Below are positions 40,740 through 48,757 of a stretch of DNA of 64,000 nucleotides, in pieces. Every line of letters begins with the position of its first letter. Position 1 is the first letter of the stretch. Position numbers and translations under genes: made by a program. Below the pieces are notes generated by a model, which saw nothing but the letters and a program-made list of their open reading frames with translations, ran no database searches and was not told the origin of the DNA. Source of the DNA: Xylanibacter ruminicola. Lineage in GTDB: Bacteria; Bacteroidota; Bacteroidia; Bacteroidales; Bacteroidaceae. The DNA is taken from contig NZ_FRBD01000003.1 in NCBI RefSeq assembly GCF_900142525.1, positions 1 to 64,000 on the forward strand, read 5' to 3'.

Positions 40740-42869
40740 ATGGAGAAGATCAAGTGTACCATAGAGCGCATCACGTTCCAGAATCCGGAGAACGGCTACT
40801 CTGTCCTTCAGGCGACTATCAAGGGCTACAGGGACGAGCAGACGCTTGTCGGTACATTCCATGAGGTAACGGTGGGCGCAGTCCTGACCGTGGAAGGATC
40901 ATGGCGCGTCGATAAGCGCTATGGTCGTCAGTTCGCGGTCGAATCATGGACTGAGGAACTGCCTGCTACTGTCATCGGCATTGAGAAATACTTGGGCAGC
41001 GGTTTGGTGAAGGGCATCGGCCCGAAGTTCGCCAAGCAGATAGTTTCACACTTCGGACTGGAAACCTTCGAGGTCATCGAGAACGACATTGACCGTCTGC
41101 TCGAAGTGCCGAATATCGGCAAGGGACGTGTTGCCAAGATCAAGGAATCCTGGGAGAAGCAGAAGGACGTGAAGGACATCATGGTTTTCCTGCAGGGACA
41201 CGGTGTCAGTTCCACCTATGCAGCCAAGATCTACAAGCAGTACGGCAAGGACAGTATCGAGAAGGTACAGAACAATCCCTACTGTTTGGCCGACGACATC
41301 TGGGGCATTGGTTTCAAGACTGCCGACGGCATAGCGGAGAAGTTGGGCTATGAGAAGAACGACTCTCGCCGTTGCCGCAGCGGAATACTCTATACACTCA
41401 GCAAGCTCTCGGAAGACGGCCATGTCTATTCCGAGCGTGAACAGCTGGTCAAGTCTGCCAAGGAACTGCTTCAGGCCGATGAAGAACCGATTACGCAAGC
41501 CCTCGACGATATGATAGCTAAAGAGGACCTGATGCTCGACGAGGATGCCATCTTCCTGCCACCGTTCTACTATGCGGAGGTGGGCGTGGCCAACAAGTTA
41601 AGACGGCTGATAGAAACGCCGATGGGCAACATCTTCGACAGCAGCGGAGCCATTAACGAGGATCTGGGCAAGCGAGACCAAATAGAATACGATGAAGTGC
41701 AGCTTTCGGCCATCAGGAAAGCCATCGGCTCGAAGGTGATGGTACTGACGGGAGGACCAGGCACTGGAAAGACTACCACGACATTAGGCATCATCGCCTC
41801 GTTTGAGACTCTTGGCCAGCGCATATTGCTGGCTGCCCCGACTGGCCGTGCCGCCAAACGCATGAGTGAGGCAACGGGCAAGGAGGCCAAGACAATCCAC
41901 CGCTTGTTGGAGTTCAACCCTGCAGAGGGCTACGGTCGCAACGACGAGAACCCGCTGGACGGTGATGTGCTGATAGTGGACGAGTCATCGATGATCGATA
42001 TCATCCTAATGAATTCGCTGCTGAAAGCCGTACCGTTATCTATGCGCCTGATACTTGTCGGCGACATCGACCAGCTGCCGAGTGTGGGAGCCGGGAACGT
42101 GCTCCGCGACATCATCGACTCAGGCGCAGTACCCGTCATCCGCCTGACCAGGATCTTCCGTCAGGCACAGTCGAGCCGTATCATCACTAATGCCCACAAG
42201 ATTAACCAGGGCATCTTTCCTGATATCAGCAACGGCAGGCAGTCCGACTTCTTCTTTGTCAAGGATGAAGACCCCGAACAGGCAGCCCGCGATATTGTCA
42301 ACATCGTCAAGAACCGCATCCCCAAGGCATACGGCTACAGCACCAACGACATCCAGGTGCTTGCCCCGATGCAGCGAAGTGTTGTTGGAGCCACGAACTT
42401 AAACATCGCCCTCCAAGAGGCCATCAATCCCGTGGGCGACAGCCTTTCACGAGGCGGATTCAGGTATCGTCGTGGCGACCGCGTGATGCAAATCCGCAAT
42501 AACTACGATAAAGAAGTATTCAATGGGGATATAGGTACAGTGGAGAGTGTTGATGTGGAAGACCGTTCACTCAGTGTCATTTTCGACGGCAGGACGGTGG
42601 ACTACGAGGACTCTGACCTTGACGAGCTGACGCTGGCCTACGCTACCACCATCCACAAGTCGCAAGGCTCGGAATATCCTGTCGTGGTCATCCCACTTCT
42701 GATGACCCATTTCGTGATGCTCCAGCGTAACCTGATTTACACTGGCATCACCCGTGCCAAGAAAATCTGCATCATTGTTGGCACTACTAAAGCCTTGGCC
42801 TACGCCATCCACAATATGGTGGTGCTGAAACGCAATACCCGTCTGAAAGAACGACTTTGTAATCTATAG
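40740..42869 (+). CDS. recD2: RecD2-like helicase
   Basis: 709 aa. N-terminal OB-like region (ITFQNPENGYSVLQATIKGY), helix-hairpin-helix repeats (LVKGIGPKFAKQIVSHFG and LLEVPNIGKGRVAKIKESWE), then SF1B motifs: Walker A LTGGPGTGKTTTTLG near residue 340, motif II VLIVDESSMID near 410, motif VI LTYATT/HKSQGSEYP near 635 and TGITRAKK. Complete. RecD2 is a 5'-3' helicase acting in recombination and repair. It converges with an acetyltransferase gene and overlaps it by 6 nt. Confidence 0.95.
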   Translation: MEKIKCTIERITFQNPENGYSVLQATIKGYRDEQTLVGTFHEVTVGAVLTVEGSWRVDKRYGRQFAVESWTEELPATVIGIEKYLGSGLVKGIGPKFAKQIVSHFGLETFEVIENDIDRLLEVPNIGKGRVAKIKESWEKQKDVKDIMVFLQGHGVSSTYAAKIYKQYGKDSIEKVQNNPYCLADDIWGIGFKTADGIAEKLGYEKNDSRRCRSGILYTLSKLSEDGHVYSEREQLVKSAKELLQADEEPITQALDDMIAKEDLMLDEDAIFLPPFYYAEVGVANKLRRLIETPMGNIFDSSGAINEDLGKRDQIEYDEVQLSAIRKAIGSKVMVLTGGPGTGKTTTTLGIIASFETLGQRILLAAPTGRAAKRMSEATGKEAKTIHRLLEFNPAEGYGRNDENPLDGDVLIVDESSMIDIILMNSLLKAVPLSMRLILVGDIDQLPSVGAGNVLRDIIDSGAVPVIRLTRIFRQAQSSRIITNAHKINQGIFPDISNGRQSDFFFVKDEDPEQAARDIVNIVKNRIPKAYGYSTNDIQVLAPMQRSVVGATNLNIALQEAINPVGDSLSRGGFRYRRGDRVMQIRNNYDKEVFNGDIGTVESVDVEDRSLSVIFDGRTVDYEDSDLDELTLAYATTIHKSQGSEYPVVVIPLLMTHFVMLQRNLIYTGITRAKKICIIVGTTKALAYAIHNMVVLKRNTRLKERLCNL

Positions 42870-43442
42870 AATCATGTGTTTCATAGGATGACCTCCCCAT
42901 CGGTTATCTCCAACATATCGGAAACCGACGGAAGAATAAAGTGCTTCACCATCGGGGTTATCTTTATCAACCAGGAGACCAACACAAGGCAGCCCATATT
43001 GATTGGCCCTCTCTTTGGTGGCCAACAGTAAAGTGCTGGCAATTCCTTGGCGACGATATTCTGGCAGAACGGCCAATGAGTCAAGATAGAGTTCCCCAGC
43101 CTGTGTCTCATCATCCATCCCAGAGTGATCCTTGCCGAGACATTCTTTGGCAGCATTGATGAAAGCGCGACGCAACTCATGCAGTCTGCCACCGTCATAG
43201 CTGACGGAAATGCCAACGACCTTGTCTCCATCCATAGCAATCAGAGTATTCCTGTAGCTATATTGTGAGTCCTCTCTTTCAACCAGCATAGTCATCATGC
43301 TGTGGAAGTCTTCCAATCCATAGCCATCACCACAGAAATAGAGACAGCAGTCATCGGTCATTGCCATCATTATCAGCGAGGCAATTTCTGCTGCCTGTGG
43401 TTTGGTTGCTTCTCGAATCTCTATATAATGAAGCTTATCCAT
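42864..43442 (-). CDS. GNAT-family N-acetyltransferase
   Basis: 192 aa. The CoA-binding motif is LAVLPEYRRQGIASTLLLAT near residue 115, followed by GLLVDKDNPDGEALYSSVGF. The N-terminal EIREATKPQAAEIASLIMMA is the usual first strand and helix. Ends overlapping recD2 on the other strand. Its ATG is 14 nt downstream of the umuC stop, so it may be the last gene of the umuDC operon. Confidence 0.85.
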   Translation of the reverse strand: MDKLHYIEIREATKPQAAEIASLIMMAMTDDCCLYFCGDGYGLEDFHSMMTMLVEREDSQYSYRNTLIAMDGDKVVGISVSYDGGRLHELRRAFINAAKECLGKDHSGMDDETQAGELYLDSLAVLPEYRRQGIASTLLLATKERANQYGLPCVGLLVDKDNPDGEALYSSVGFRYVGDNRWGGHPMKHMIL

Positions 43443-43456
43443 TATTTATCGGGGTT

Positions 43457-44755
43457 CTATACCTTTATGTGTATTATCTCTGACCAGCGAGTCGTGTAAC
43501 ATGGACTCTTATGGTCGTGCTTGATGGCATTGGCGAAAACATCAGCTTTTCCTTTGCCGTCTTTCTGGGTGTACTGCTGAGAACCTAACACTATCGTCTC
43601 ACTGCCATGAAGCCTGTTGATGCGGTCAACGACCTCATCGAGCCGACGCATCTTCTGGAACTGTTCGGCATTGATGTCGAAGAGATCTTGCTGGATGGGT
43701 GAGTCAGGGCCGATGCCCATGACAATGACACCTGCTTTCTTGTATTGGTAGCCCTGACGGTAGATGCGCTGAAGAACATCGTTGGCAGCCTGGACAATAG
43801 TGATGGTGGAGTTGGAGGGCGTAACAAGACACTGCTCCTGGAAGTTCCAGTACTGGGCGAGATCCTCTCTGAACATGTTAGTGTTAAGGAATACGCCTAT
43901 GGATGACGCAACAGTATTTTGCTGACGCAGCTTCTCGGCACACCGGGCCGCATAGTTTGAGACATGAGTCCGCAGGCCCTCCAGGTTGGGTATCATTCCG
44001 TTAAAGCTCCGACTGGTACAGATGCTTTTCTTCTTGGCGAGTTCCTCGTTGGGTACGACATCCTCACCATTGAGCTCCTGCCATGTGCGAACGATATTGA
44101 TGTTGTTAAATGTCAAACGCACCCAGTCCTTATGGTGCTTGGCAAAGTCAAGAGCCGTTTTGCAACCGAGAGCCTGAAGCTTAGCGGCATAACGACGCCC
44201 GATTCCCCATACATCCTCTATCGGACACCATTCCAGTGCTTTCTCGCGTTTGTAGTCTGTGTCAATCATGCAGCAGTGCTTATACACCTCATACTTCTTC
44301 GCCAGTTTCGAGGCTATCTTGGCAAGCGTCTTGTTTGGAGCCAGACCAATACTGATGGGCATTCCCACCTCTCGCTTGATACGTTTGTGGAGGTTCTCGC
44401 CCCACTGCTGGAGGTGGTCAAGTTCTATGCCGTCGAGGTACATAAAGCACTCGTCGATACTATATCTGAAGTAAGCGGGTGTTTCTTTGCTGATGATGCT
44501 GACCACACGGCCTGTCAGTTCACCATAGAGCTCGTAATTCGAAGAAAAGACAGCTATCTTCTGATTCGGGAATAGTTGGGCCAACTGGAAATAGGGTGTA
44601 CCTTCCTTGATACCCATTGCTTTGGCCTCATTGGAACGGGCTACTACGCAGCCGTCGTTGTTCGAGAGGACCACGCAGGGTACACCTGCCAGATCAGGTC
44701 TGAAAACCCTCTCGCAACTCACATAACAATTGTCCAAATCGGCTATTCCGTACAT
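43457..44755 (-). CDS. umuC: Y-family DNA polymerase V subunit UmuC
   Basis: 432 aa from the ATG at 44755 (MYGIADLDNCYVSCERVFRP). Catalytic motifs are present: IADLDNCYVSCE with Asp6, and RYSIDECFMYLDGIELD with the Asp-Glu pair near 103. VWGIGRRYAAKLQALGC is the helix-hairpin-helix. The C-terminal little-finger region is followed by the UmuC tail. Together with UmuD it carries out error-prone translesion synthesis. It is separated from umuD by two small genes, which is unusual. Confidence 0.93.
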   Translation of the reverse strand: MYGIADLDNCYVSCERVFRPDLAGVPCVVLSNNDGCVVARSNEAKAMGIKEGTPYFQLAQLFPNQKIAVFSSNYELYGELTGRVVSIISKETPAYFRYSIDECFMYLDGIELDHLQQWGENLHKRIKREVGMPISIGLAPNKTLAKIASKLAKKYEVYKHCCMIDTDYKREKALEWCPIEDVWGIGRRYAAKLQALGCKTALDFAKHHKDWVRLTFNNINIVRTWQELNGEDVVPNEELAKKKSICTSRSFNGMIPNLEGLRTHVSNYAARCAEKLRQQNTVASSIGVFLNTNMFREDLAQYWNFQEQCLVTPSNSTITIVQAANDVLQRIYRQGYQYKKAGVIVMGIGPDSPIQQDLFDINAEQFQKMRRLDEVVDRINRLHGSETIVLGSQQYTQKDGKGKADVFANAIKHDHKSPCYTTRWSEIIHIKV

Positions 44756-44756
44756 G

Positions 44757-45137
44757 CTATTTCTCGTCTTGGTCTTCTTTTCCGTAAAATCTGAACCAGT
44801 GGTATGCCTGAGCAATCAGAGACTTGAATTCCTCTGGATCAACTTCTGCAATGCTGGATTTTATATAGATACTTTCCGTACAGCCAACATATAATAATAT
44901 GTCCATAGAATTGACAGAAGTAGCGTAGAGCTTGCCATGTTCATTGAAATAAGCTATGGCTTTGTCTCGTTGTTCTTCATCTTTAGGTTGTAATACCTGA
45001 AAGTGAAGATAGGGTGCAGAAGTATGCACCAAATCTTCAAACGGTGTTCCAAAATTATACTTGTTAATCCGGAACTTATCTTTTGGAACGGCACACTGCT
45101 TGGCGTCCGTAACATCTATAGAAATGTGGTCTACCAT
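44757..45137 (-). CDS. Small protein encoded between umuD and umuC
   Basis: 126 aa, soluble, mixed alpha/beta (YNFGTPFEDLVHTSAPYLHF; SVNSMDILLYVGCTESIYIK). The stop is 1 nt before the umuC ATG, so it is co-translated with the polymerase. No motif recognised. Its place inside the umu operon is the only clue to function; many cargo genes in this window are simply packed together. Confidence 0.65.
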   Translation of the reverse strand: MVDHISIDVTDAKQCAVPKDKFRINKYNFGTPFEDLVHTSAPYLHFQVLQPKDEEQRDKAIAYFNEHGKLYATSVNSMDILLYVGCTESIYIKSSIAEVDPEEFKSLIAQAYHWFRFYGKEDQDEK

Positions 45138-45140
45138 ATT

Positions 45141-45449
45141 TCAGAAATTAATATGCGTCTCAACATCCCACGTTGTATCGCAGGTAATGATTAACCTTAA
45201 TGAAGCAGACTTAATGTTTGCCTGAATTTTCGGATACAAGGAATGCTCCTTCGATTCCGGATTTCGTATCGTGAATCCATCCACCTTAGCAGAGAATAGC
45301 TTGACACTATCCGTTGTTACAGCCATTAGTCCGCATGACTCGGTATAAAAAGCTTCCATCTCAGGGTAACCTTCTGACAACACTTCTTTCTCACATCCTA
45401 TCAGCATAGGGAGAGTGATAACCAATAGTACTAACAGTATCTTCTTCAT
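45141..45449 (-). CDS. Hypothetical lipoprotein inside the umu operon
   Basis: 102 aa with a lipoprotein signal (MKKILLVLLVITLPMLIGCE, lipobox Cys 19) and a small beta-rich body (LIITCDTTWDVETHINF at the end). Three nt after the umuD stop and 3 nt before the next gene. A lipoprotein between umuD and umuC has no obvious repair function. No family recognised. Confidence 0.65.
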   Translation of the reverse strand: MKKILLVLLVITLPMLIGCEKEVLSEGYPEMEAFYTESCGLMAVTTDSVKLFSAKVDGFTIRNPESKEHSLYPKIQANIKSASLRLIITCDTTWDVETHINF

Positions 45450-45452
45450 ATC

Positions 45453-45890
45453 TCAGACCGTTTCGAAAGTTCTTATCAAATGAATAACCGTTCCCCAAAC
45501 CTTGAAATTATCAGGATCTTCAATCTTAAAGACAGGGAAATCGTCATTGGCAGGGCGAAGCTCTATATAGCCCTCGTCCCGATGGGTCAGGTCGAGGTAC
45601 TTCATCGTGAAGTCACCATTCCACCATGCCAGCACGATAGAGCCGTTATGTGGTTCTACAGCCCTGTCGATAATCACTCTGTCACCATCGAAGATGCCTG
45701 CATCCTTCATTGAGTTACCGCTCACATCCCCATAGAACGAGGCCTCCGGGTGCTTGATGTAATCCCGGTTAAAGTCAAGTGTCTCATGCCGGTAATCGTC
45801 AGCCGGAGACGGAAATCCTGCCACAACACTGGCATGTTCGAGCTCCAGTTTGGTCTCAAAAACACCTCTTATGATCTTAATGTTACCCAT
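45453..45890 (-). CDS. umuD: UmuD-like S24 peptidase
   Basis: 145 aa. The cleavage site VVAG-F puts Ala24-Gly25 at the position of Cys24-Gly25 in E. coli UmuD; the catalytic Ser60 (VSGNSM) and Lys97 (FTMKYL) also fall on the same numbers. Self-cleavage on RecA filaments gives UmuD', which joins UmuC. A consensus -7 box lies 31 nt upstream. No LexA-type box was recognised, so the inducing signal is not readable here. Confidence 0.93.
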   Translation of the reverse strand: MGNIKIIRGVFETKLELEHASVVAGFPSPADDYRHETLDFNRDYIKHPEASFYGDVSGNSMKDAGIFDGDRVIIDRAVEPHNGSIVLAWWNGDFTMKYLDLTHRDEGYIELRPANDDFPVFKIEDPDNFKVWGTVIHLIRTFETV

Positions 45891-45921
45891 CTTAAATCCT
45901 AATATTTCCCAAAACTTTTTG

Positions 45922-45929
45922 CAAATATA
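45922..45929 (-). promoter_or_regulatory. Promoter -7 box of the umu operon
   Basis: TATATTTG on the minus strand, exact match to TAnnTTTG, 32 nt before the umuD ATG. Confidence 0.65.
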
Positions 45930-45951
45930 GTGATTTTAAGGCAATTCTTGC

Positions 45952-45959
45952 TACTTTTG
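45952..45959 (+). promoter_or_regulatory. Promoter -7 box of the DUF3267 operon
   Basis: TACTTTTG on the plus strand, 27 nt before the ATG at 45986, divergent from the umu promoter 22 bp away. Confidence 0.6.
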
Positions 45960-45985
45960 CAGATATATTTAAGTGTATTTGGCAA

Positions 45986-46546
45986 ATGGATATGGAAGAG
46001 AATGAAGTAAAAGGCCGCAAGGTGGCCATCGATATTGTAAAGGCAAACATATTCGCTGTAGCCATCATGGTGGTGGCAGCTATCGTGTTCCTTGTGCCGT
46101 TCTTCTGGATATGGGCAGGTAAGAAGCCTATTGGTGAACTCCTCGGAGGCATAGGCAACTGGGGCACTGCATTCATCCTCATGTTTGTAGGCATCGTCGT
46201 TCATGAACTGATTCACGGTCTGACGTGGGCCTATTATGCCAAGAGCGGCTGGAAGAGCATCAGTTTCGGTGTGATGTGGAAGTTGCTGACTCCCTATTGC
46301 CACTGCGACGAGCCAATGCATATCCCAGGTTACATGATGGGAGCCATGATGCCCTGTATCATCTTGGGTGTCATCCCTGCCATCGTTGCCCTCTTCATTG
46401 GTAGTCTGCCCATGCTGGCATGGGGAATCTTCTTCATAGCTGCAGCTGCTGGCGACATTTGGATGACATGGCTGCTGACCAAGGAGAATCCCAAGAGTAT
46501 GGTACTCGACCATCCTTCAGAAGCAGGATTCTATATTATAGATTAA
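45986..46546 (+). CDS. DUF3267 membrane metalloprotease-like protein
   Basis: 186 aa with four membrane helices. The zinc motif HELIH is at residues 73-77 (GIVVHELIHGLTWAYY) in the second helix, and LDHPSEAGFYI near the C-terminus supplies the acidic residue expected in this family. Related to site-2-type membrane proteases. Followed by a thioredoxin-fold gene 5 nt later. The substrate is unknown. Confidence 0.85.
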   Translation: MDMEENEVKGRKVAIDIVKANIFAVAIMVVAAIVFLVPFFWIWAGKKPIGELLGGIGNWGTAFILMFVGIVVHELIHGLTWAYYAKSGWKSISFGVMWKLLTPYCHCDEPMHIPGYMMGAMMPCIILGVIPAIVALFIGSLPMLAWGIFFIAAAAGDIWMTWLLTKENPKSMVLDHPSEAGFYIID

Positions 46547-46551
46547 GGTCG

Positions 46552-46869
46552 ATGGAGCATCTGACAAACATACAGGATATTGAGCAGACACTGAAGGACA
46601 ACCGTATGTGTCTCTTCTACATCAAGGCTCCAGATTGTGGAGTCTGCAATGTCATGCTTGATAAAGTGGAGCGTCTTGCAGACAATTACACGTCACTTTG
46701 TTCTTTCTACACAGATATTCGTGAAGAGCCGTTGATTGCCGGGCGATTCCTGGTTTATTCAGGGCCGACTGTATTGTTGCTTATGGAAGGGAAGGAAATC
46801 TACCGTGCCTCTCAGTTCATTAACTTGGAAGAGTTGGAGCAAACAATCAACAAATATCAGGAGTTGTAA
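46552..46869 (+). CDS. Thioredoxin-fold protein
   Basis: 105 aa from the ATG at 46552 (a longer frame starts inside the previous gene). Active site APDCGVCNV gives Cys29-x-x-Cys32; FLVYSGPTVLLLMEGKEIYR includes the cis-Pro loop. No signal peptide, so a cytoplasmic thiol-disulfide protein. The 5 nt spacing to DUF3267 and 2 nt to the Sel1 protein indicate one transcript. Confidence 0.85.
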   Translation: MEHLTNIQDIEQTLKDNRMCLFYIKAPDCGVCNVMLDKVERLADNYTSLCSFYTDIREEPLIAGRFLVYSGPTVLLLMEGKEIYRASQFINLEELEQTINKYQEL

Positions 46870-46871
46870 CC

Positions 46872-47516
46872 ATGCCAAAAGAGCGAAACAAGGCAGACGA
46901 TTATCGCGAAAAGGCTTATGCGGGCGATACCAAGGCGATGAACAACCTGGGTGTCTGCTACGAGCGTGGCACTGGAGTGAAGGTCAATCTGGAGATGGCC
47001 TTCGACTGGTATATGAAAGCCGCTCAGCTGGATGATGTCTATGGCTGTTTCAATGTCGGCGAGTGCTACTATCACGGGAAAGGCGTGGAGCAAGACCAAG
47101 TACTGGCTTTTGAATGGTACATGAAGGCAGCCGACAAGGGTGATATGCAGTCGCAAGTGAACGTGGCCAACGCCTATTACCTCGGCAATGGTGTCGAGAT
47201 GGATCACCACAAGGCTTTCCTTTGGTATCGTGAGGCCGCTTTCCAAGGACACGTCCTGTCACAGAAGAACTGCGGAGCTGCCTACTGGAATGGTGACGGC
47301 ATAGAGAAAAACCTTGAAGAATGCGTATTCTGGTATGAGTTGGCTGCCAACGGTGGCGATGCCCAGGCACAGTTTGCCACAGGCTGGTTCCTGATGACTG
47401 GTACAGGTGTCCCCAAAGATGAGAAAAAAGGCTTAAAGTGGATTCATAAGTCCACGTTCCAAGGCTATCAGCCAGCTATTGACTATTGTAAAGAACACGG
47501 TTATAAGTGGTATTAA
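46872..47516 (+). CDS. Sel1-repeat protein
   Basis: 214 aa made of about five Sel1 (SLR) repeats of 36 residues: AMNNLGVCYERGTGVKVNLE, CFNVGECYYHGKGVEQDQVL, QVNVANAYYLGNGVEMDHHK, QKNCGAAYWNGDGIEKNLEE, QFATGWFLMTGTGVPKDEKK. Sel1 solenoids mediate protein-protein contacts. No signal peptide. No partner can be named from sequence. Confidence 0.9.
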   Translation: MPKERNKADDYREKAYAGDTKAMNNLGVCYERGTGVKVNLEMAFDWYMKAAQLDDVYGCFNVGECYYHGKGVEQDQVLAFEWYMKAADKGDMQSQVNVANAYYLGNGVEMDHHKAFLWYREAAFQGHVLSQKNCGAAYWNGDGIEKNLEECVFWYELAANGGDAQAQFATGWFLMTGTGVPKDEKKGLKWIHKSTFQGYQPAIDYCKEHGYKWY

Positions 47517-47520
47517 GCGT

Positions 47521-47787
47521 ATGACACAGACAATAGTATATTACCTCATTGCTCTCAACATCGTGACCTTCTTCGTCTATGGCATTGACAAGTGGAAGGC
47601 GAAACGGGCAAAATGGCGTATCAGAGATGCAGCACTTCTTGGACTGGCTGTCCTTGGAGGTAGTATCGGTGCATTGCTGGGCATGAAGGTCTGGCACCAC
47701 AAAACGATGCACAAGAAGTTCAAATATGGCCTGCCGCTCATTCTGATAGCTCAGATAGCCCTTATTTATATGATAATCCAAAAATAG
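47521..47787 (+). CDS. DUF1294 family membrane protein
   Basis: 88 aa from the ATG at 47521, 4 nt after the previous stop. Two or three membrane helices; YGIDKWKAKRAKWRIRDAAL and LGGSIGALLGMKVWHHKTMH match the DUF1294 family closely. Function of the family is unknown; it often stands alone or at the end of cold-shock or nucleic-acid-related genes. Confidence 0.85.
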   Translation: MTQTIVYYLIALNIVTFFVYGIDKWKAKRAKWRIRDAALLGLAVLGGSIGALLGMKVWHHKTMHKKFKYGLPLILIAQIALIYMIIQK

Positions 47788-47794
47788 AGATTCA

Positions 47795-48721
47795 ATGAAG
47801 AATTTTTTATTAGCATTTACAATGTTGCTGGCAATGGTAGCATGCACAAATAAGCCAGCAACGACAGTTGAAGACAATGAAGAAAGCAGTGAAGTGGCCT
47901 TTGAAGTAGCTAAGAACTACTTCTTTAAGAATGACCAGGTGATTCCTGAATACCCGAAAATCACAACGGAAGAGGAGTTTAACAAGCTTTTCGGCATGGC
48001 TACGACGATGGGCGAGAATGGCAAGCCGACTGCTATCGATTTCACCAAGCAGTTTGTGTTGGCCATCGTTCTGCAAGAAACAGACTTCGCAACGGAAATC
48101 AATCCCGTGAAGGTGGAAGAAAAGGGAGACTCGCTCCTCTATACTTATGATGTGAAGACTGGCGAGAAACAGTCATTCACCATTCAGCCCGTTTCCATCA
48201 TTATCCTCGACAAGCAATATGAGAACAAAAGAGTTGTACTTCTCAATGAACGGGAAACGACCTATTTTCCAGCCATTGACCGCTATTTGACTGATTCTAT
48301 TGGCAGCCAGTATGCCAAGGGTGAACATTGCGTACCCATCCACAGCATAGTGAGGGTTGACGAGCGTAATACAGAGGACATCCTTGTATGGGGCGATTTC
48401 TGGGTCTTCAACTACAATCAGATGGGCGACACGTTGAAATGCGTCTCTGGTGGCAGCCATCCTGGACTGATGCACATCCGACAAACTGCAAAGGGTTTTG
48501 AAGTGACAGCCTTCGACCAGGTAGAGGATGGCTCCAGATACTTGCCGACGGCCAAGAAGATTTTCGGTGACAAGTTCGATGCCTTTAAAACTATCAACAG
48601 CGATGAGAAGAATCGCGAAAGACTGCGAGCAGAAGGATTGGCCACTTATGCCAAGAAGAACGGTCTCGCTGTCACCATGTATCAGGACTATGGTTGGCCA
48701 GCCAAGAAACTGAAGGAATAG
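47795..48721 (+). CDS. Hypothetical lipoprotein
   Basis: 308 aa. Lipoprotein signal MKNFLLAFTMLLAMVACTNK with the lipobox Cys 17. A first domain (residues 50-165) has ITTEEEFNKLFGMATTMGEN and FTKQFVLAIVLQETD, a pattern seen in Bacteroidetes protease-inhibitor-like lipoproteins; a second has VWGDFWVFNYNQMGDTLKCV and SHPGLMHIRQTAKGFEVTAF. No enzymatic motif. 7 nt after DUF1294. Confidence 0.75.
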   Translation: MKNFLLAFTMLLAMVACTNKPATTVEDNEESSEVAFEVAKNYFFKNDQVIPEYPKITTEEEFNKLFGMATTMGENGKPTAIDFTKQFVLAIVLQETDFATEINPVKVEEKGDSLLYTYDVKTGEKQSFTIQPVSIIILDKQYENKRVVLLNERETTYFPAIDRYLTDSIGSQYAKGEHCVPIHSIVRVDERNTEDILVWGDFWVFNYNQMGDTLKCVSGGSHPGLMHIRQTAKGFEVTAFDQVEDGSRYLPTAKKIFGDKFDAFKTINSDEKNRERLRAEGLATYAKKNGLAVTMYQDYGWPAKKLKE

Positions 48722-48757
48722 ACAAGACGATAGAAGAGTAACAACTAAAGAATTGAG

